From contig JAAFIG010000003.1 of assembly GCA_013298595.1 (NCBI GenBank), forward strand, positions 164,460 to 228,459: a DNA stretch of 64,000 nucleotides. Direction: 5' to 3'. The position numbers and the translations under genes are program-made. Positions 17,727-26,051 of this stretch are shown here, piece by piece. The notes beneath the pieces are model-generated. The model ran no database searches. It was not told where the DNA came from and was given only the letters and a program-made list of their open reading frames with translations. Within the stretch, counting starts at the first letter, position 1. The number at the start of each line of letters is the position of its first letter. This DNA is from Deinococcales bacterium (lineage in GTDB: Bacteria; Deinococcota; Deinococci; Deinococcales; JAAFIG01).

Positions 17727-17855
17727 TTAGCTAGTCTACTCGAGACTCAGCAGTACGCTTGACCCACAACTCAAAAATTTCCTCACCTTTTCCCTGCGTC
17801 CTTTATCTTTTCTCCCACATCCAATCCACCCACTCGCCACGTACACCCCAGTGAA

Positions 17856-18467
17856 ATGAAAAACTTAAATCGTCGGAACTTCGTTAAAATCCTTGCCGCT
17901 GCCATTCCAGCCAGTGCCGCCCTCGAGTTAGGTCAGTACGCTGTTGCCCAAAGTGCAGGTGGTGACCTCGAGATTCTTAATTTGGCATTAACCGCCGAGT
18001 ACCTTGCCACCGATATTTACTACAAAGTCACACTTTGCGGTTTTGATGGCATTGTCAAAGAGTACATAGATGCTGCTCGAGACCAAGAAAACGAACATGT
18101 TGGCGCTTTACAAAGCACCATTCGCGCTTTGGGTGGCACAGTGCCAAAACGCCCAGATTTTGTCTACCCAGTCACTTTTGACACCAAAAATCAGTTACCT
18201 GTGTTACGTGTTATGAATGCACTCGAGGATGCTTTTGTTGGTGCCTACCTTGGCGCTTTGCCACTAATTCAAAATAAGGATATTTTGGCTGCCGCTGGTG
18301 CAATTATGGGCAACGAAGCCACACACCGCTGCCTGATTCGTCAATCACGAATCAACCTTGGCGATACCACCGTCACAGGTTTACAAGTCGGCAACGACCG
18401 TGCCTACGAAAAAGCCATCACCCCAGCCCAAGCCTTAACGGCTGTTGGCGGCTTTATTAAAAAGTAA
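17856..18467 (+). CDS. Ferritin-like domain protein with Tat signal
   Basis: 203-residue exported protein. The N-terminus has a twin-arginine signal (RRNFVKILAAAIPASAAL). The mature part is a four-helix ferritin-like domain: TAEYLATDIYY, ARDQENEHVGALQSTIRALGG, NALEDAFVGAYLGAL and GNEATHRCLIRQ carry Glu and His positions expected for a di-iron site. Such periplasmic proteins are linked to metal handling or oxidative and desiccation stress; the exact role is unknown. It is divergent from purH and ends in a clear terminator. Confidence 0.85.
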   Translation: MKNLNRRNFVKILAAAIPASAALELGQYAVAQSAGGDLEILNLALTAEYLATDIYYKVTLCGFDGIVKEYIDAARDQENEHVGALQSTIRALGGTVPKRPDFVYPVTFDTKNQLPVLRVMNALEDAFVGAYLGALPLIQNKDILAAAGAIMGNEATHRCLIRQSRINLGDTTVTGLQVGNDRAYEKAITPAQALTAVGGFIKK

Positions 18468-18487
18468 ATTTTAAGAAATTCTCAGTG

Positions 18488-18514
18488 AGGGCGATGAAAT
18501 ACATCGCCCTTTTT
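18488..18514 (+). terminator. Intrinsic terminator after the ferritin-like gene
   Basis: AGGGCGATG and CATCGCCCT pair over a five-base loop, followed by TTTT. Confidence 0.88.
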
Positions 18515-18549
18515 GCCCATGCACTCGAGGCAAACTAAACACTGATTTA

Positions 18550-19695
18550 TTATGCTGTACTTGCCAAGAGATAATTACCTTCGGTCACTTCAACCCGATT
18601 ACGACCCAATTGTTTAGCTTGGTATAACCCTGAATCTGCCCGATGCAAAATCTCATCTATACTCGAGTCTGATGCTTGAGTAATGGTTAAACCCATACTG
18701 ACTGTGACGCGTAATACTTGTGAACCAGCTTGAATATTCATATTCTGACAAGCTACTCGGATTCGTTCAGCCACTTCTTTTGCGGTTCCTAGTGATGCTT
18801 TAGGCAACAACAAAGCAAATTCCTCGCCACCTAAACGCCCAAAAATGTCCTCTGTACGAATTTGCGAAACCACCAAATTTGCAAATTCTTGCAGAACAAG
18901 GTCTCCTGTCGCATGACCATGTGTGTCATTGATTTGCTTAAAAAAATCAATATCTAAGTACAACAAAGCAAACGGTTCAACAGACTTTAATTGATCATTG
19001 GCTAACTCAAGAAAACGTCTGCGATTGATAATATTGGTTAATGGATCCACATTGGCAAGCCGTTCAATCTCAGCTCGAGCCAGTTGCGCTTCGTGTTGGG
19101 CTTTGAATTGGTTGCGTCGAAACGTATGTAACCGAATTGAAAGAATATATCCAAGCACATTCGCCAGCAGAATTGTAATGATTGTACTACGAACCTCACT
19201 TGGATTCTTTGCAATACGAAAAAAAAGCGCTAAGAAAATTTCACCAAAAGTAAAAAGTAAGGCTGGTGCAATCCGCCAAACAAGCGGATTAGGAAAAACC
19301 AGATACGAAACAATCACCAGCAATACCGATATCGAAGGATTATAAAAAACACCTGTTGAACGAGCAAAACTAACCGCTAATGACAAAAAGTAAACACCTG
19401 CTGCCCAAATTAGCAAATATGTATCTAAAATCCGAAAAGATTGCACCTGAAGTAAAAACCGATTCAACCAAAATGCCCAAGTAGTCACTATCACCCGTAA
19501 CGAAAACAATAACAAAAGTATCCACGACCAGCCGTACAATTGAACATCTACAAAAGCAAATAACCAAATAGCAACAACATACACAGGTAAAGCCGAACGC
19601 ATCTGATTTGCATCGTTACGCAAAAAAGACTGACGGTATGCTTCCTCGAGTTTTCCTAGATCAGGTTCAGCTTTAGCTAAGAAACCAAAAATCAT
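18550..19695 (-). CDS. Membrane diguanylate cyclase (GGDEF)
   Basis: 381-residue protein with about six membrane helices (residues about 35-190) that form the sensor, a short coiled linker (QFKAQHEAQLARAEIERLAN), and a GGDEF domain. The active-site signature is GGEEF at 289-293, with NDTHGHATGD upstream, so it should make cyclic-di-GMP. The inhibitory site RxxD is present as RTED (280-283), five residues before GGEEF, so product inhibition is expected. CTCGAG is sparse in this gene (three copies seen), compared with its neighbours. A weak CAGAGT box stands six bases before the ATG. Confidence 0.93.
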   Translation of the reverse strand: MIFGFLAKAEPDLGKLEEAYRQSFLRNDANQMRSALPVYVVAIWLFAFVDVQLYGWSWILLLLFSLRVIVTTWAFWLNRFLLQVQSFRILDTYLLIWAAGVYFLSLAVSFARSTGVFYNPSISVLLVIVSYLVFPNPLVWRIAPALLFTFGEIFLALFFRIAKNPSEVRSTIITILLANVLGYILSIRLHTFRRNQFKAQHEAQLARAEIERLANVDPLTNIINRRRFLELANDQLKSVEPFALLYLDIDFFKQINDTHGHATGDLVLQEFANLVVSQIRTEDIFGRLGGEEFALLLPKASLGTAKEVAERIRVACQNMNIQAGSQVLRVTVSMGLTITQASDSSIDEILHRADSGLYQAKQLGRNRVEVTEGNYLLASTA

Positions 19696-19883
19696 ACTGA
19701 AACTCTGACACCCAAAGAAAAGAAAGTCAATAAAGCAAGGTTTTATAGCAATTTAACAGCTTGGTTTGTACAACAGATCGATTGTGTGGAGACCAAAACC
19801 AAATTCAAAGAACTATTTAGCTATTGACTCTGCGCTAAGCTCGTGATACATTCTACAGCCGCGCCGCAAAGCGCGAAAACCAC

Positions 19884-19960
<77 letters not shown>

Positions 19961-19966
19961 ATAATA

Positions 19967-19996
19967 ATCCCGCCGCATGGCGGGATTTTTTGTTAT
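19967..19996 (+). terminator. Terminator after tRNA-fMet, shared region with the Rieske gene end
   Basis: ATCCCGCC, GCAT, GGCGGGAT, then TTTTTGTT, directly after the tRNA. It overlaps the stop region of the convergent gene at 19993. Confidence 0.92.
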
Positions 19997-21075
19997 TTAA
20001 GGGCACCCGATAACAACCGATGAAAATGATGCACACAAGCTTCACGTGCCACACTGAACCGTCCTTTATCGTAAAACCTCGAGCGAACCCCACGTTGCAC
20101 AGCTTCAACTACCACTTCGTCTTCACGTTCGACTCGGTCTAAACCAGCTCCAGCGCCTGACTCGAGCAAATCGGCTTGCCAAACATAAGGAATAAAACTG
20201 ACTTTGCAACGATCATACCCGAGTGGTCGAACAACATTGATGCTCAAACCCCAAGGGTAAAAATTCAGCATCATATTGGGGAACACCCAGTAGTAATAGG
20301 CTGCGATATTCTGCCCATAATCTGGGCTATTATGTGGTAAATCAAAAACTGTTTCGCCACTGCTAGCAACCCCCAATTGCAAATTGCACCAATCGTATTG
20401 CTCGGTGGTGTAACTCCCGTAATCTATGGCAGCATTTAAGCTGGCATGAATATACGGGATATGAAAACCCTCGAGGTAATTATCGCAATACAGTGCCCAA
20501 TTTGCCCGAACAATATAATCTCGTGCTCGAGTGGCATCAAAATAAAATTCGCGCAACGGCAACCAACCAAGCCGAGCTTTGATTGGCGCAAGCATTGCCT
20601 GAAGAGGCACACTTGGATGCAAGTTAACAAAAGCCAGTTTATCCCATGTTTCAAAAGCAATTTTTGGCAAGTTATCCTGTGCTGTCGGGAAATTCTGCAC
20701 CGCTTCAAATTCGGGCATACTCTGAAAACAACCATCTAAACCAAAACGCCGCCCATGATAGCGACAACGCAAAAATCGTTCGACACCGCCAGCCTCGGCA
20801 ACCAACATACCTCGGTGCGTACAAACATTTGATAACGCATGTAGTGAATCCTGAAAATCCCTTGTCAGCAAAATCGGTTCATCCAAGCAACCCTCGAGCA
20901 CTGTAATAGGCTTGACACTACCTGGGGCTTTCAGGTCGTCAGTATCGCCAACAAACTGCCAAGACCGCGCAAAAATTTTTTCTTTTGCCAACTCGAACAT
21001 ACTCACGTCTTTATAAAACGAACTGGGCAAGGTTGCAGCTTGGGCAATATCTTCGTGAACCTCGAGTGATGTCAT
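19993..21075 (-). CDS. Rieske-type ring-hydroxylating oxygenase, alpha subunit
   Basis: 360-residue non-haem iron oxygenase. The Rieske [2Fe-2S] ligands are Cys85/His87 (CTH) and Cys104/His107 (CRYH). The mononuclear iron motif is in DNYLEGFHIPYIH, supplying two His; an Asp is expected further on. It oxidises an aromatic, sterol or quaternary amine substrate using a separate reductase that is not nearby. TACAAT stands five bases before the ATG. It lies next to a strictosidine-synthase-like gene on the same strand, 73 bases apart from it. Confidence 0.88.
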   Translation of the reverse strand: MTSLEVHEDIAQAATLPSSFYKDVSMFELAKEKIFARSWQFVGDTDDLKAPGSVKPITVLEGCLDEPILLTRDFQDSLHALSNVCTHRGMLVAEAGGVERFLRCRYHGRRFGLDGCFQSMPEFEAVQNFPTAQDNLPKIAFETWDKLAFVNLHPSVPLQAMLAPIKARLGWLPLREFYFDATRARDYIVRANWALYCDNYLEGFHIPYIHASLNAAIDYGSYTTEQYDWCNLQLGVASSGETVFDLPHNSPDYGQNIAAYYYWVFPNMMLNFYPWGLSINVVRPLGYDRCKVSFIPYVWQADLLESGAGAGLDRVEREDEVVVEAVQRGVRSRFYDKGRFSVAREACVHHFHRLLSGALK

Positions 21076-21147
21076 ACTTTATTGTACCGTTTCATTTTGG
21101 GGTAAACCAAACAAAAAGGACAATCCCTACAAATTTCATTGCATTCG

Positions 21148-22299
21148 TTATGGTTTTAATTTGTGGCGAATGACTGGACCACCTGTGATTGAACCAACAT
21201 ACAAGTACCCGTCATGCATCACTGCACTCGAGATGGTGTTCAGTTTGGCAGGTGGATTGCCATACAACCCAAGATATTGTCCTTGGAGGTTCATTTTGAC
21301 CACAAACCCACGGCTGCGCTGCCTTTCGTCTCGAGATGGGGCTGTATTGAACAGCGTTGCTGGCAGTTTAGCAATTTGTGTCCTAAGCCAAGGTAGATTT
21401 GACAAACCATCCACCAATAGATTGCGCGGTTGAGTGATAGCAGCCCACAGCACACCATCCTGATCTAAAAAAATGTTGTGCACAAAGCCGGGTAGGTTAT
21501 CGGCAAAAACATCTTCAGTACCAGCTTTCGCGCCCGTCAGCCAATAGCGTTTAATGGTGTAACGAAATTGGTCAGAGACCAAGACATAGGATTCGTCAGG
21601 AGCAAGCACAACACCATTACCAAAAGATAAATCTGGAATTAAGACTCGAGTGGTTTTGGTTTTGGGGTTGTACTCAAGCAAACGCCCAAAACCCCTGCCT
21701 GACAGCACATCGAGTACCACCCGTGAACTCGAGAAATCACCTTTTGTGCCTTGGGTAAAAAATATCCTGCCATCACTGTGGATGGTTTGTCCGTCGGCAT
21801 ACTCAAAGGGGCTGCCATCAATTATTGTGCCATCTGCAACCAAGGTGGTGATGGTTTTGTCAGGTGCAATTTTCAGCAAACCTTGCTCCCAACTCGAGAC
21901 AAACAGGTTACCAGCACGGTCAAAACGCAAATCGAGAGGACCACCACCGGGTAGCTTGACCCATTCCTCGATGCGATATGTACCATCTGGTAGAAACGTC
22001 ACCCGTTTAATCTGTGGGTTGATGTCGTCTTTACCGACAGCACTACCATTTGCTACGTCTCGAGATCCAACGTACATCCTGCCGATAGCATCAAATGCCA
22101 CATCTTCTGGATTGTTGATGCTTCCTTCACCAATCAATTCGACATCGCGCAAGGCATCGTTAGGAGTTAATACACCATCGAGTGGCACGGATTGCCCAAT
22201 GCGCCGCTCGATTGGGTCAATTGGGGAGGGCAAAAGCAAAAACACCACAACCGCAACCAAGACCAAAACGGCAACCCCAAGCGAAATCTTTTTCAACAT
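21148..22299 (-). CDS. Membrane-anchored SMP-30/strictosidine-synthase-like beta-propeller
   Basis: About 383 residues. The N-terminus is one membrane anchor (MLKKISLGVAVLVLVAVVVFLLL). The rest is a six-bladed propeller with the family repeats NPEDVAFDAIGRMYVGSRD, GPLDLRFDRAGNLFVSS, and LSFGNGVVLAPDESYVLVSD, FVHNIFLDQDGVLWAAI. Such proteins are lactonases or hydrolases; the substrate is unknown. ATG 22299 is preferred to the far upstream start, which would run through the promoter and start of the divergent LysR gene. A weak CAGACT box stands six bases before it. Confidence 0.8.
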   Translation of the reverse strand: MLKKISLGVAVLVLVAVVVFLLLPSPIDPIERRIGQSVPLDGVLTPNDALRDVELIGEGSINNPEDVAFDAIGRMYVGSRDVANGSAVGKDDINPQIKRVTFLPDGTYRIEEWVKLPGGGPLDLRFDRAGNLFVSSWEQGLLKIAPDKTITTLVADGTIIDGSPFEYADGQTIHSDGRIFFTQGTKGDFSSSRVVLDVLSGRGFGRLLEYNPKTKTTRVLIPDLSFGNGVVLAPDESYVLVSDQFRYTIKRYWLTGAKAGTEDVFADNLPGFVHNIFLDQDGVLWAAITQPRNLLVDGLSNLPWLRTQIAKLPATLFNTAPSRDERQRSRGFVVKMNLQGQYLGLYGNPPAKLNTISSAVMHDGYLYVGSITGGPVIRHKLKP

Positions 22300-22392
22300 A
22301 GCTCGAGTCTGTCGCAAATCGTGTGCTAAGTCCAACAGGATTTGCACTGCAATTAACAGTTTTTGCCTGTAAATAGGATTAAGCTGCTGGCT

Positions 22393-23301
22393 ATGGAATT
22401 GCGTCAGTTGCGTTACTTTGTGGCAGTTGCCGATGAACAGAATTTTACTCGAGCTGCCCAACGTGTCTTTTTAGCACAACAAAGTCTGTCCGAGCAAATT
22501 CAAAAACTTGAGTCAAGGCTCGGTGTGACCTTGTTTGAGCGCAGCACCCGCCATGTCACCCTCACCGAAGCTGGTGCAGTGCTATTCGAGGAAGCCAAAA
22601 GCATTTTGGCAATGTCAGACAGAGCCATTCACAAAGTTCAACGCTTGGGGCAGCTAGGAAAACTCGAGCTTGTGTTCACTGCACCTGCCATGTACACAGT
22701 GCTGCCCAATCTGCTTAGAACATTTGCTGCAGCCTATCCCAAGGTACAAATCAGCCAAACCGAAATCTGCACTGCCCACCAAATCGAAGCCTTGCTTTCG
22801 CACCGTGCCGATGTTGGTTTTCTGCACGCTCTGATGCCACACCCCCAACTGGCGCTGCTCGAGTTGACACGTGAACCATTGGTGCTGGCACTGCCCGAAG
22901 CTCACCCACTAGTAACAAAACCCATGCTCGAGCCACAAGATTTGGATGGTTTGCCACTAATTCTGGCACCACGCAGCCAAGCCCCGCGTTTGTTCGCCCT
23001 AACCGAACACTATTTTGCAACTTCAAAACTCGAGTTTGTGCTGGCTGCCGAAGCTCAACCCCAAAGTGCCCAACTCGCTATGGTCGAACGTGGTGTTGGC
23101 GCAGCCTTAGTAACACAAAGCGTTTTGTTAAACACACACCATAAGGTTATAGGACGACAGATACAAGGTTTAGATTTTTCATTACCACTTCAAATAGCTA
23201 CTCGAGTTGGCGATACCAACGCTTTAACACAGGCAATGCTATTACTGGCAAAAAGGCATCTCGAGCAGCAAAGCATACTACCTTTTTCAAACCAACGCTA
23301 A
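22393..23301 (+). CDS. LysR-family transcription regulator
   Basis: 302-residue regulator. The N-terminal winged helix-turn-helix is MELRQLRYFVAVADEQNFTR and AAQRVFLAQQSLSEQIQKLE, followed by a periplasmic-binding-fold effector domain (LELVFTAPAMYTVLPNLLRTF). It is divergent from the propeller gene, with 93 bases between; LysR regulators usually control the divergent neighbour, so the propeller and perhaps the Rieske oxygenase are likely targets. It starts at ATG 22393, since upstream codons precede the conserved first helix. Confidence 0.92.
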   Translation: MELRQLRYFVAVADEQNFTRAAQRVFLAQQSLSEQIQKLESRLGVTLFERSTRHVTLTEAGAVLFEEAKSILAMSDRAIHKVQRLGQLGKLELVFTAPAMYTVLPNLLRTFAAAYPKVQISQTEICTAHQIEALLSHRADVGFLHALMPHPQLALLELTREPLVLALPEAHPLVTKPMLEPQDLDGLPLILAPRSQAPRLFALTEHYFATSKLEFVLAAEAQPQSAQLAMVERGVGAALVTQSVLLNTHHKVIGRQIQGLDFSLPLQIATRVGDTNALTQAMLLLAKRHLEQQSILPFSNQR

Positions 23302-23491
23302 ACTAAAACGCTACAAAAAGATGATAAGACAACCAATTTTTAGTTCGGTATCAAAACACGCCACTGCTTAATTTTTTGTACACCAAAGAGTTTTCTCGAA
23401 AAGGGTTTTACGAGTCAAAAAGCTGATTTTGCGACTTTAGGTATTTTCTATGGTCGTGGTATCAGTATTGCTACTCCGATTCATACAATGG

Positions 23492-25426
23492 CTACAAATT
23501 CTCATTGGGTGCGTTAAAACGCTTGGCATATTCAAGAAAAAACTCGAGCGAATCGGGATTGGCTAGTGCATCGGCATTCACAACTTTTTTGGCATCTGCA
23601 CCCAATAAAATTTTACGAATTGGTAACTCAAGTTTTTTGCCGCTTAAAGTGCGCGGAATAGCGGCAACTTGTACAATCTGATCTGGAATCAGGCGAGGTG
23701 ATAACTCGGTGCGGATAGCGTGTTTAATCTGTTTCTCGAGGTCAGAAGTCAGGTTTTCGGTTTGCAGCACCACAAAAAGCGGCATAAACGAGGCTTTACC
23801 TAGTTGCTCAAGGTCAATAACCAAACTGTCCAGCACTTCGGGGATGCGTTCGACCACGCTATAGACTTCGGCTGTTCCCATGCGAACCCCACCACGGTTC
23901 AGGGTTGCATCAGAGCGCCCATAAATGACTGCGCTGCCTCGAGCTGTGATTTTCACCCAATCGCCGTGTCGCCAAATGTTGGGGTAATCGGCGAAGTAAC
24001 TTTCAAAGTAGCGTTTATTGTCTGGGTCGTTCCAGAATTTCACAGGCATACTTGGCATTGGGCTACATAAAACCAGTTCACCCACCGCCTCGAGAACCGA
24101 GTTGCCTTGCCCATCGAAGCTCTGCACATCCGCCCCAAGGCTGCGGCAGGATAATTCGCCAGCCCAGACTGGACTCCACGGGCTGCCACCCAGAAAAGCA
24201 CTGCATACATCTGTGCCGCCCGAGGTACTAAAAAGTTGCAAATGCTGCCCGACTTTTTCATAGACAAAAGCAAAACCATCCAAAGATAAAGGCGAACCTG
24301 TGCTGCCAATAGCTCGTAATTTTGATAGGTCAAAGGTTTGAGCTGGCTCGAGGTTGAGTTTGATATTGCTGTGTAAATACGCTGCACCACAACCAAATAC
24401 TGTGATTTTGGCTCGCTCGCATAAGCGCCACAGTGCATCTGGACTTGGATGGGTTGGTGAACCATCCCACAACACAAGACTCGAGCCGACCAGCAAACCC
24501 GAGACAAGGTAATTCCACATCATCCAACCTGTGGTAGTGAACCAAAAAAAGCGGTCACTCGAGCCGAGGTTGCTCTGTAAACCCAATTGCTTGTAATGCT
24601 CGAGCAGGATTCCGCCGTGTCCATGCACGATTGGTTTAGGTAAGCCAGTTGTGCCACTCGAGAATAAAATATAAAGCGGATGGTCAAATGGTACGCGCAG
24701 AAACTCGAGTGGCGCAGGCTTCTCGAGCAGGGCATCGAATTCTGCTCCCAATCGAATGGTTTTTTCTAAGCTGGGTAAGGCTTTTTCGAGGTCAAACACA
24801 AGGCTGGTGCAGTCAAAGGTTTTGCCGTTGTAAGTGTAGCTGGTGGCAGCAAAAAGTATTTTCGGTTCAATCTGCGAAAACCGATCCACCACGCTTCCTA
24901 AGCCCATTTCCATGCTGGTGCTACTCCAAATTGCACCAAGGCTGGCGGTAGCCAAAAACCCCACAATCGCTTCTGGAGTATTCCCAAGATAGGCTGCGAC
25001 CCGATCACCTTTGGTCACGCCTAAAGAACGCAAATGCGCCGCTAAACTCGAGACTTGTTTTTTCAAGGTTGCCCACGAGATTTCGCTAAAACCACCAGAT
25101 TCATTAGCGGCAATCATCGCCGCTTGGTTCGATTCGTGCCGTAAGCAATGGGCGGCATAATTGAGGCTCGAGCCAGTGAACCATTTTGCGCCTGGCATGA
25201 CCCGCGCTTCGAGAACCTGCTCGTAAACACCACCATCTATTTGAAAAAAATCCCAGACAGCTGCCCAGAAATCCTCCAAATGTTCGATACTCCACCGATG
25301 AAGCGATTCGTAATCCGAGAACGTTAAGCCTTTGGTGGATGCCACAAAATCAGCAAATTGACCGAGCTGGCTTGAGGAATGGCTTTCTAAGCTGGGCTGC
25401 CAAAGCAACTGACCTTCTTGTAGCAT
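23492..25426 (-). CDS. aacS: Acetoacetyl-CoA synthetase
   Basis: 644-residue ANL-superfamily ligase that activates acetoacetate with ATP and CoA, in ketone body or polyhydroxyalkanoate metabolism. The adenylation core has ILFSSGTTGLPKPIVHGHGG (P-loop), STSGGTDVCSAFLGGSP, and the C-terminal hinge RSDATLNRGGVRMGTAEVY and the catalytic Lys region TLSGKKLELPIRK. Its N-terminal part (LHRWSIEHLEDFWAAVWDFF) and length match AacS rather than acetyl-CoA synthetase. TAGACT stands six bases before the ATG. Confidence 0.9.
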   Translation of the reverse strand: MLQEGQLLWQPSLESHSSSQLGQFADFVASTKGLTFSDYESLHRWSIEHLEDFWAAVWDFFQIDGGVYEQVLEARVMPGAKWFTGSSLNYAAHCLRHESNQAAMIAANESGGFSEISWATLKKQVSSLAAHLRSLGVTKGDRVAAYLGNTPEAIVGFLATASLGAIWSSTSMEMGLGSVVDRFSQIEPKILFAATSYTYNGKTFDCTSLVFDLEKALPSLEKTIRLGAEFDALLEKPAPLEFLRVPFDHPLYILFSSGTTGLPKPIVHGHGGILLEHYKQLGLQSNLGSSDRFFWFTTTGWMMWNYLVSGLLVGSSLVLWDGSPTHPSPDALWRLCERAKITVFGCGAAYLHSNIKLNLEPAQTFDLSKLRAIGSTGSPLSLDGFAFVYEKVGQHLQLFSTSGGTDVCSAFLGGSPWSPVWAGELSCRSLGADVQSFDGQGNSVLEAVGELVLCSPMPSMPVKFWNDPDNKRYFESYFADYPNIWRHGDWVKITARGSAVIYGRSDATLNRGGVRMGTAEVYSVVERIPEVLDSLVIDLEQLGKASFMPLFVVLQTENLTSDLEKQIKHAIRTELSPRLIPDQIVQVAAIPRTLSGKKLELPIRKILLGADAKKVVNADALANPDSLEFFLEYAKRFNAPNENL

Positions 25427-25435
25427 CTACACAGT

Positions 25436-25639
25436 CTACTCGAGAAGCGCTAAGGCAATGGCTTGGGCATCCTCAAGCGAATCGGCAAACCCAAGGTATG
25501 AACGCCCTGCCAAACCATTTTGGCTTAACCCACAACGATACGCAAAAACCCGTTCGTTCCACTCGAGCCAAATGAACGCATCGGCAAGTTCAAGTTCGCA
25601 CCAAATTGTAAATTCGCGTTCCTCAATCTTCCAAAGCAT
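25436..25639 (-). CDS. Hypothetical protein, 67 residues
   Basis: Small acidic, aromatic-rich protein (MLWKIEEREFTIWCELELAD, then AFIWLEWNERVFAYRCG) ending in a helix SLEDAQAIALALLE. It looks like one small alpha/beta domain; no family recognised. TATTCT six bases before ATG 25639 supports a leaderless start. It lies nine bases upstream of aacS on the same strand and ends within the aacS promoter. Confidence 0.65.
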   Translation of the reverse strand: MLWKIEEREFTIWCELELADAFIWLEWNERVFAYRCGLSQNGLAGRSYLGFADSLEDAQAIALALLE

Positions 25640-25651
25640 ACACAAAGAATA

Positions 25652-25673
25652 ACTCGAGCCGATTGGCTCGAGT
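25652..25673 (-). terminator. Cold-shock gene terminator built from CTCGAG pair
   Basis: ACTCGAGCC, GATT, GGCTCGAGT, then on the minus strand TATTCTTTG. It lies 18 bases past the cold-shock stop; its T-run doubles as the -10 box of the 67-residue gene. Confidence 0.75.
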
Positions 25674-25690
25674 CGCTTAGCTGCTAACGT

Positions 25691-25906
25691 TTATTGAGCT
25701 GCGGTCACATTAATTGCTTGTGGACCTTTACCTGACTTACCAGCTTCAACTTCAAAATTCACTTTCTGACCTTCGAGCAGTTTACGAAACCCACTCGAGC
25801 TAATCGCGCTGTAATGCACGAAGACATCTTCGCCGCTTTCACGGGCAATGAAACCAAAGCCCTTCTCTGCATTGAACCATTTTACCGTACCTGTTTCTTG
25901 TGCCAT
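25691..25906 (-). CDS. Cold-shock domain protein (CspA family)
   Basis: 71-residue single-strand nucleic-acid binding protein. RNP1 is KGFGFI, RNP2 is VFVHYS, within [20 protein letters not shown]. It acts as an RNA chaperone and transcription antiterminator. ATG 25906 with GGAG six bases before it is the start; the longer frame is part of the leader. The leader between here and 25980 is long, and contains CGAGTTTTAACTCG just upstream of the ribosome site, a hairpin that may give temperature control as in other csp genes. Confidence 0.95.
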   Translation of the reverse strand: MAQETGTVKWFNAEKGFGFIARESGEDVFVHYSAISSSGFRKLLEGQKVNFEVEAGKSGKGPQAINVTAAQ

Positions 25907-26051
25907 ACCGTTCTCCACTCGAGTTAAAACTCGCTCCCAAATCATGACGCTCTGAACTTTTTAAGGCATCATGCGGGGAGGTGACTACTGTAGCACAAAT
26001 GTAAGCCGATACACAAAAAGACAATTTTCGCACTTCGTTGTATCCTAGTTT

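Noticed and set aside
21650..22372. 240-codon frame on the plus strand
   Set aside because: Shadow of the propeller gene on the opposite strand; the protein lacks any recognisable domain.
22300..22461. Longer N-terminus of the propeller protein (start at 22461)
   Set aside because: It would overlap the divergent LysR gene and its promoter, and the residues before the membrane anchor look non-coding.
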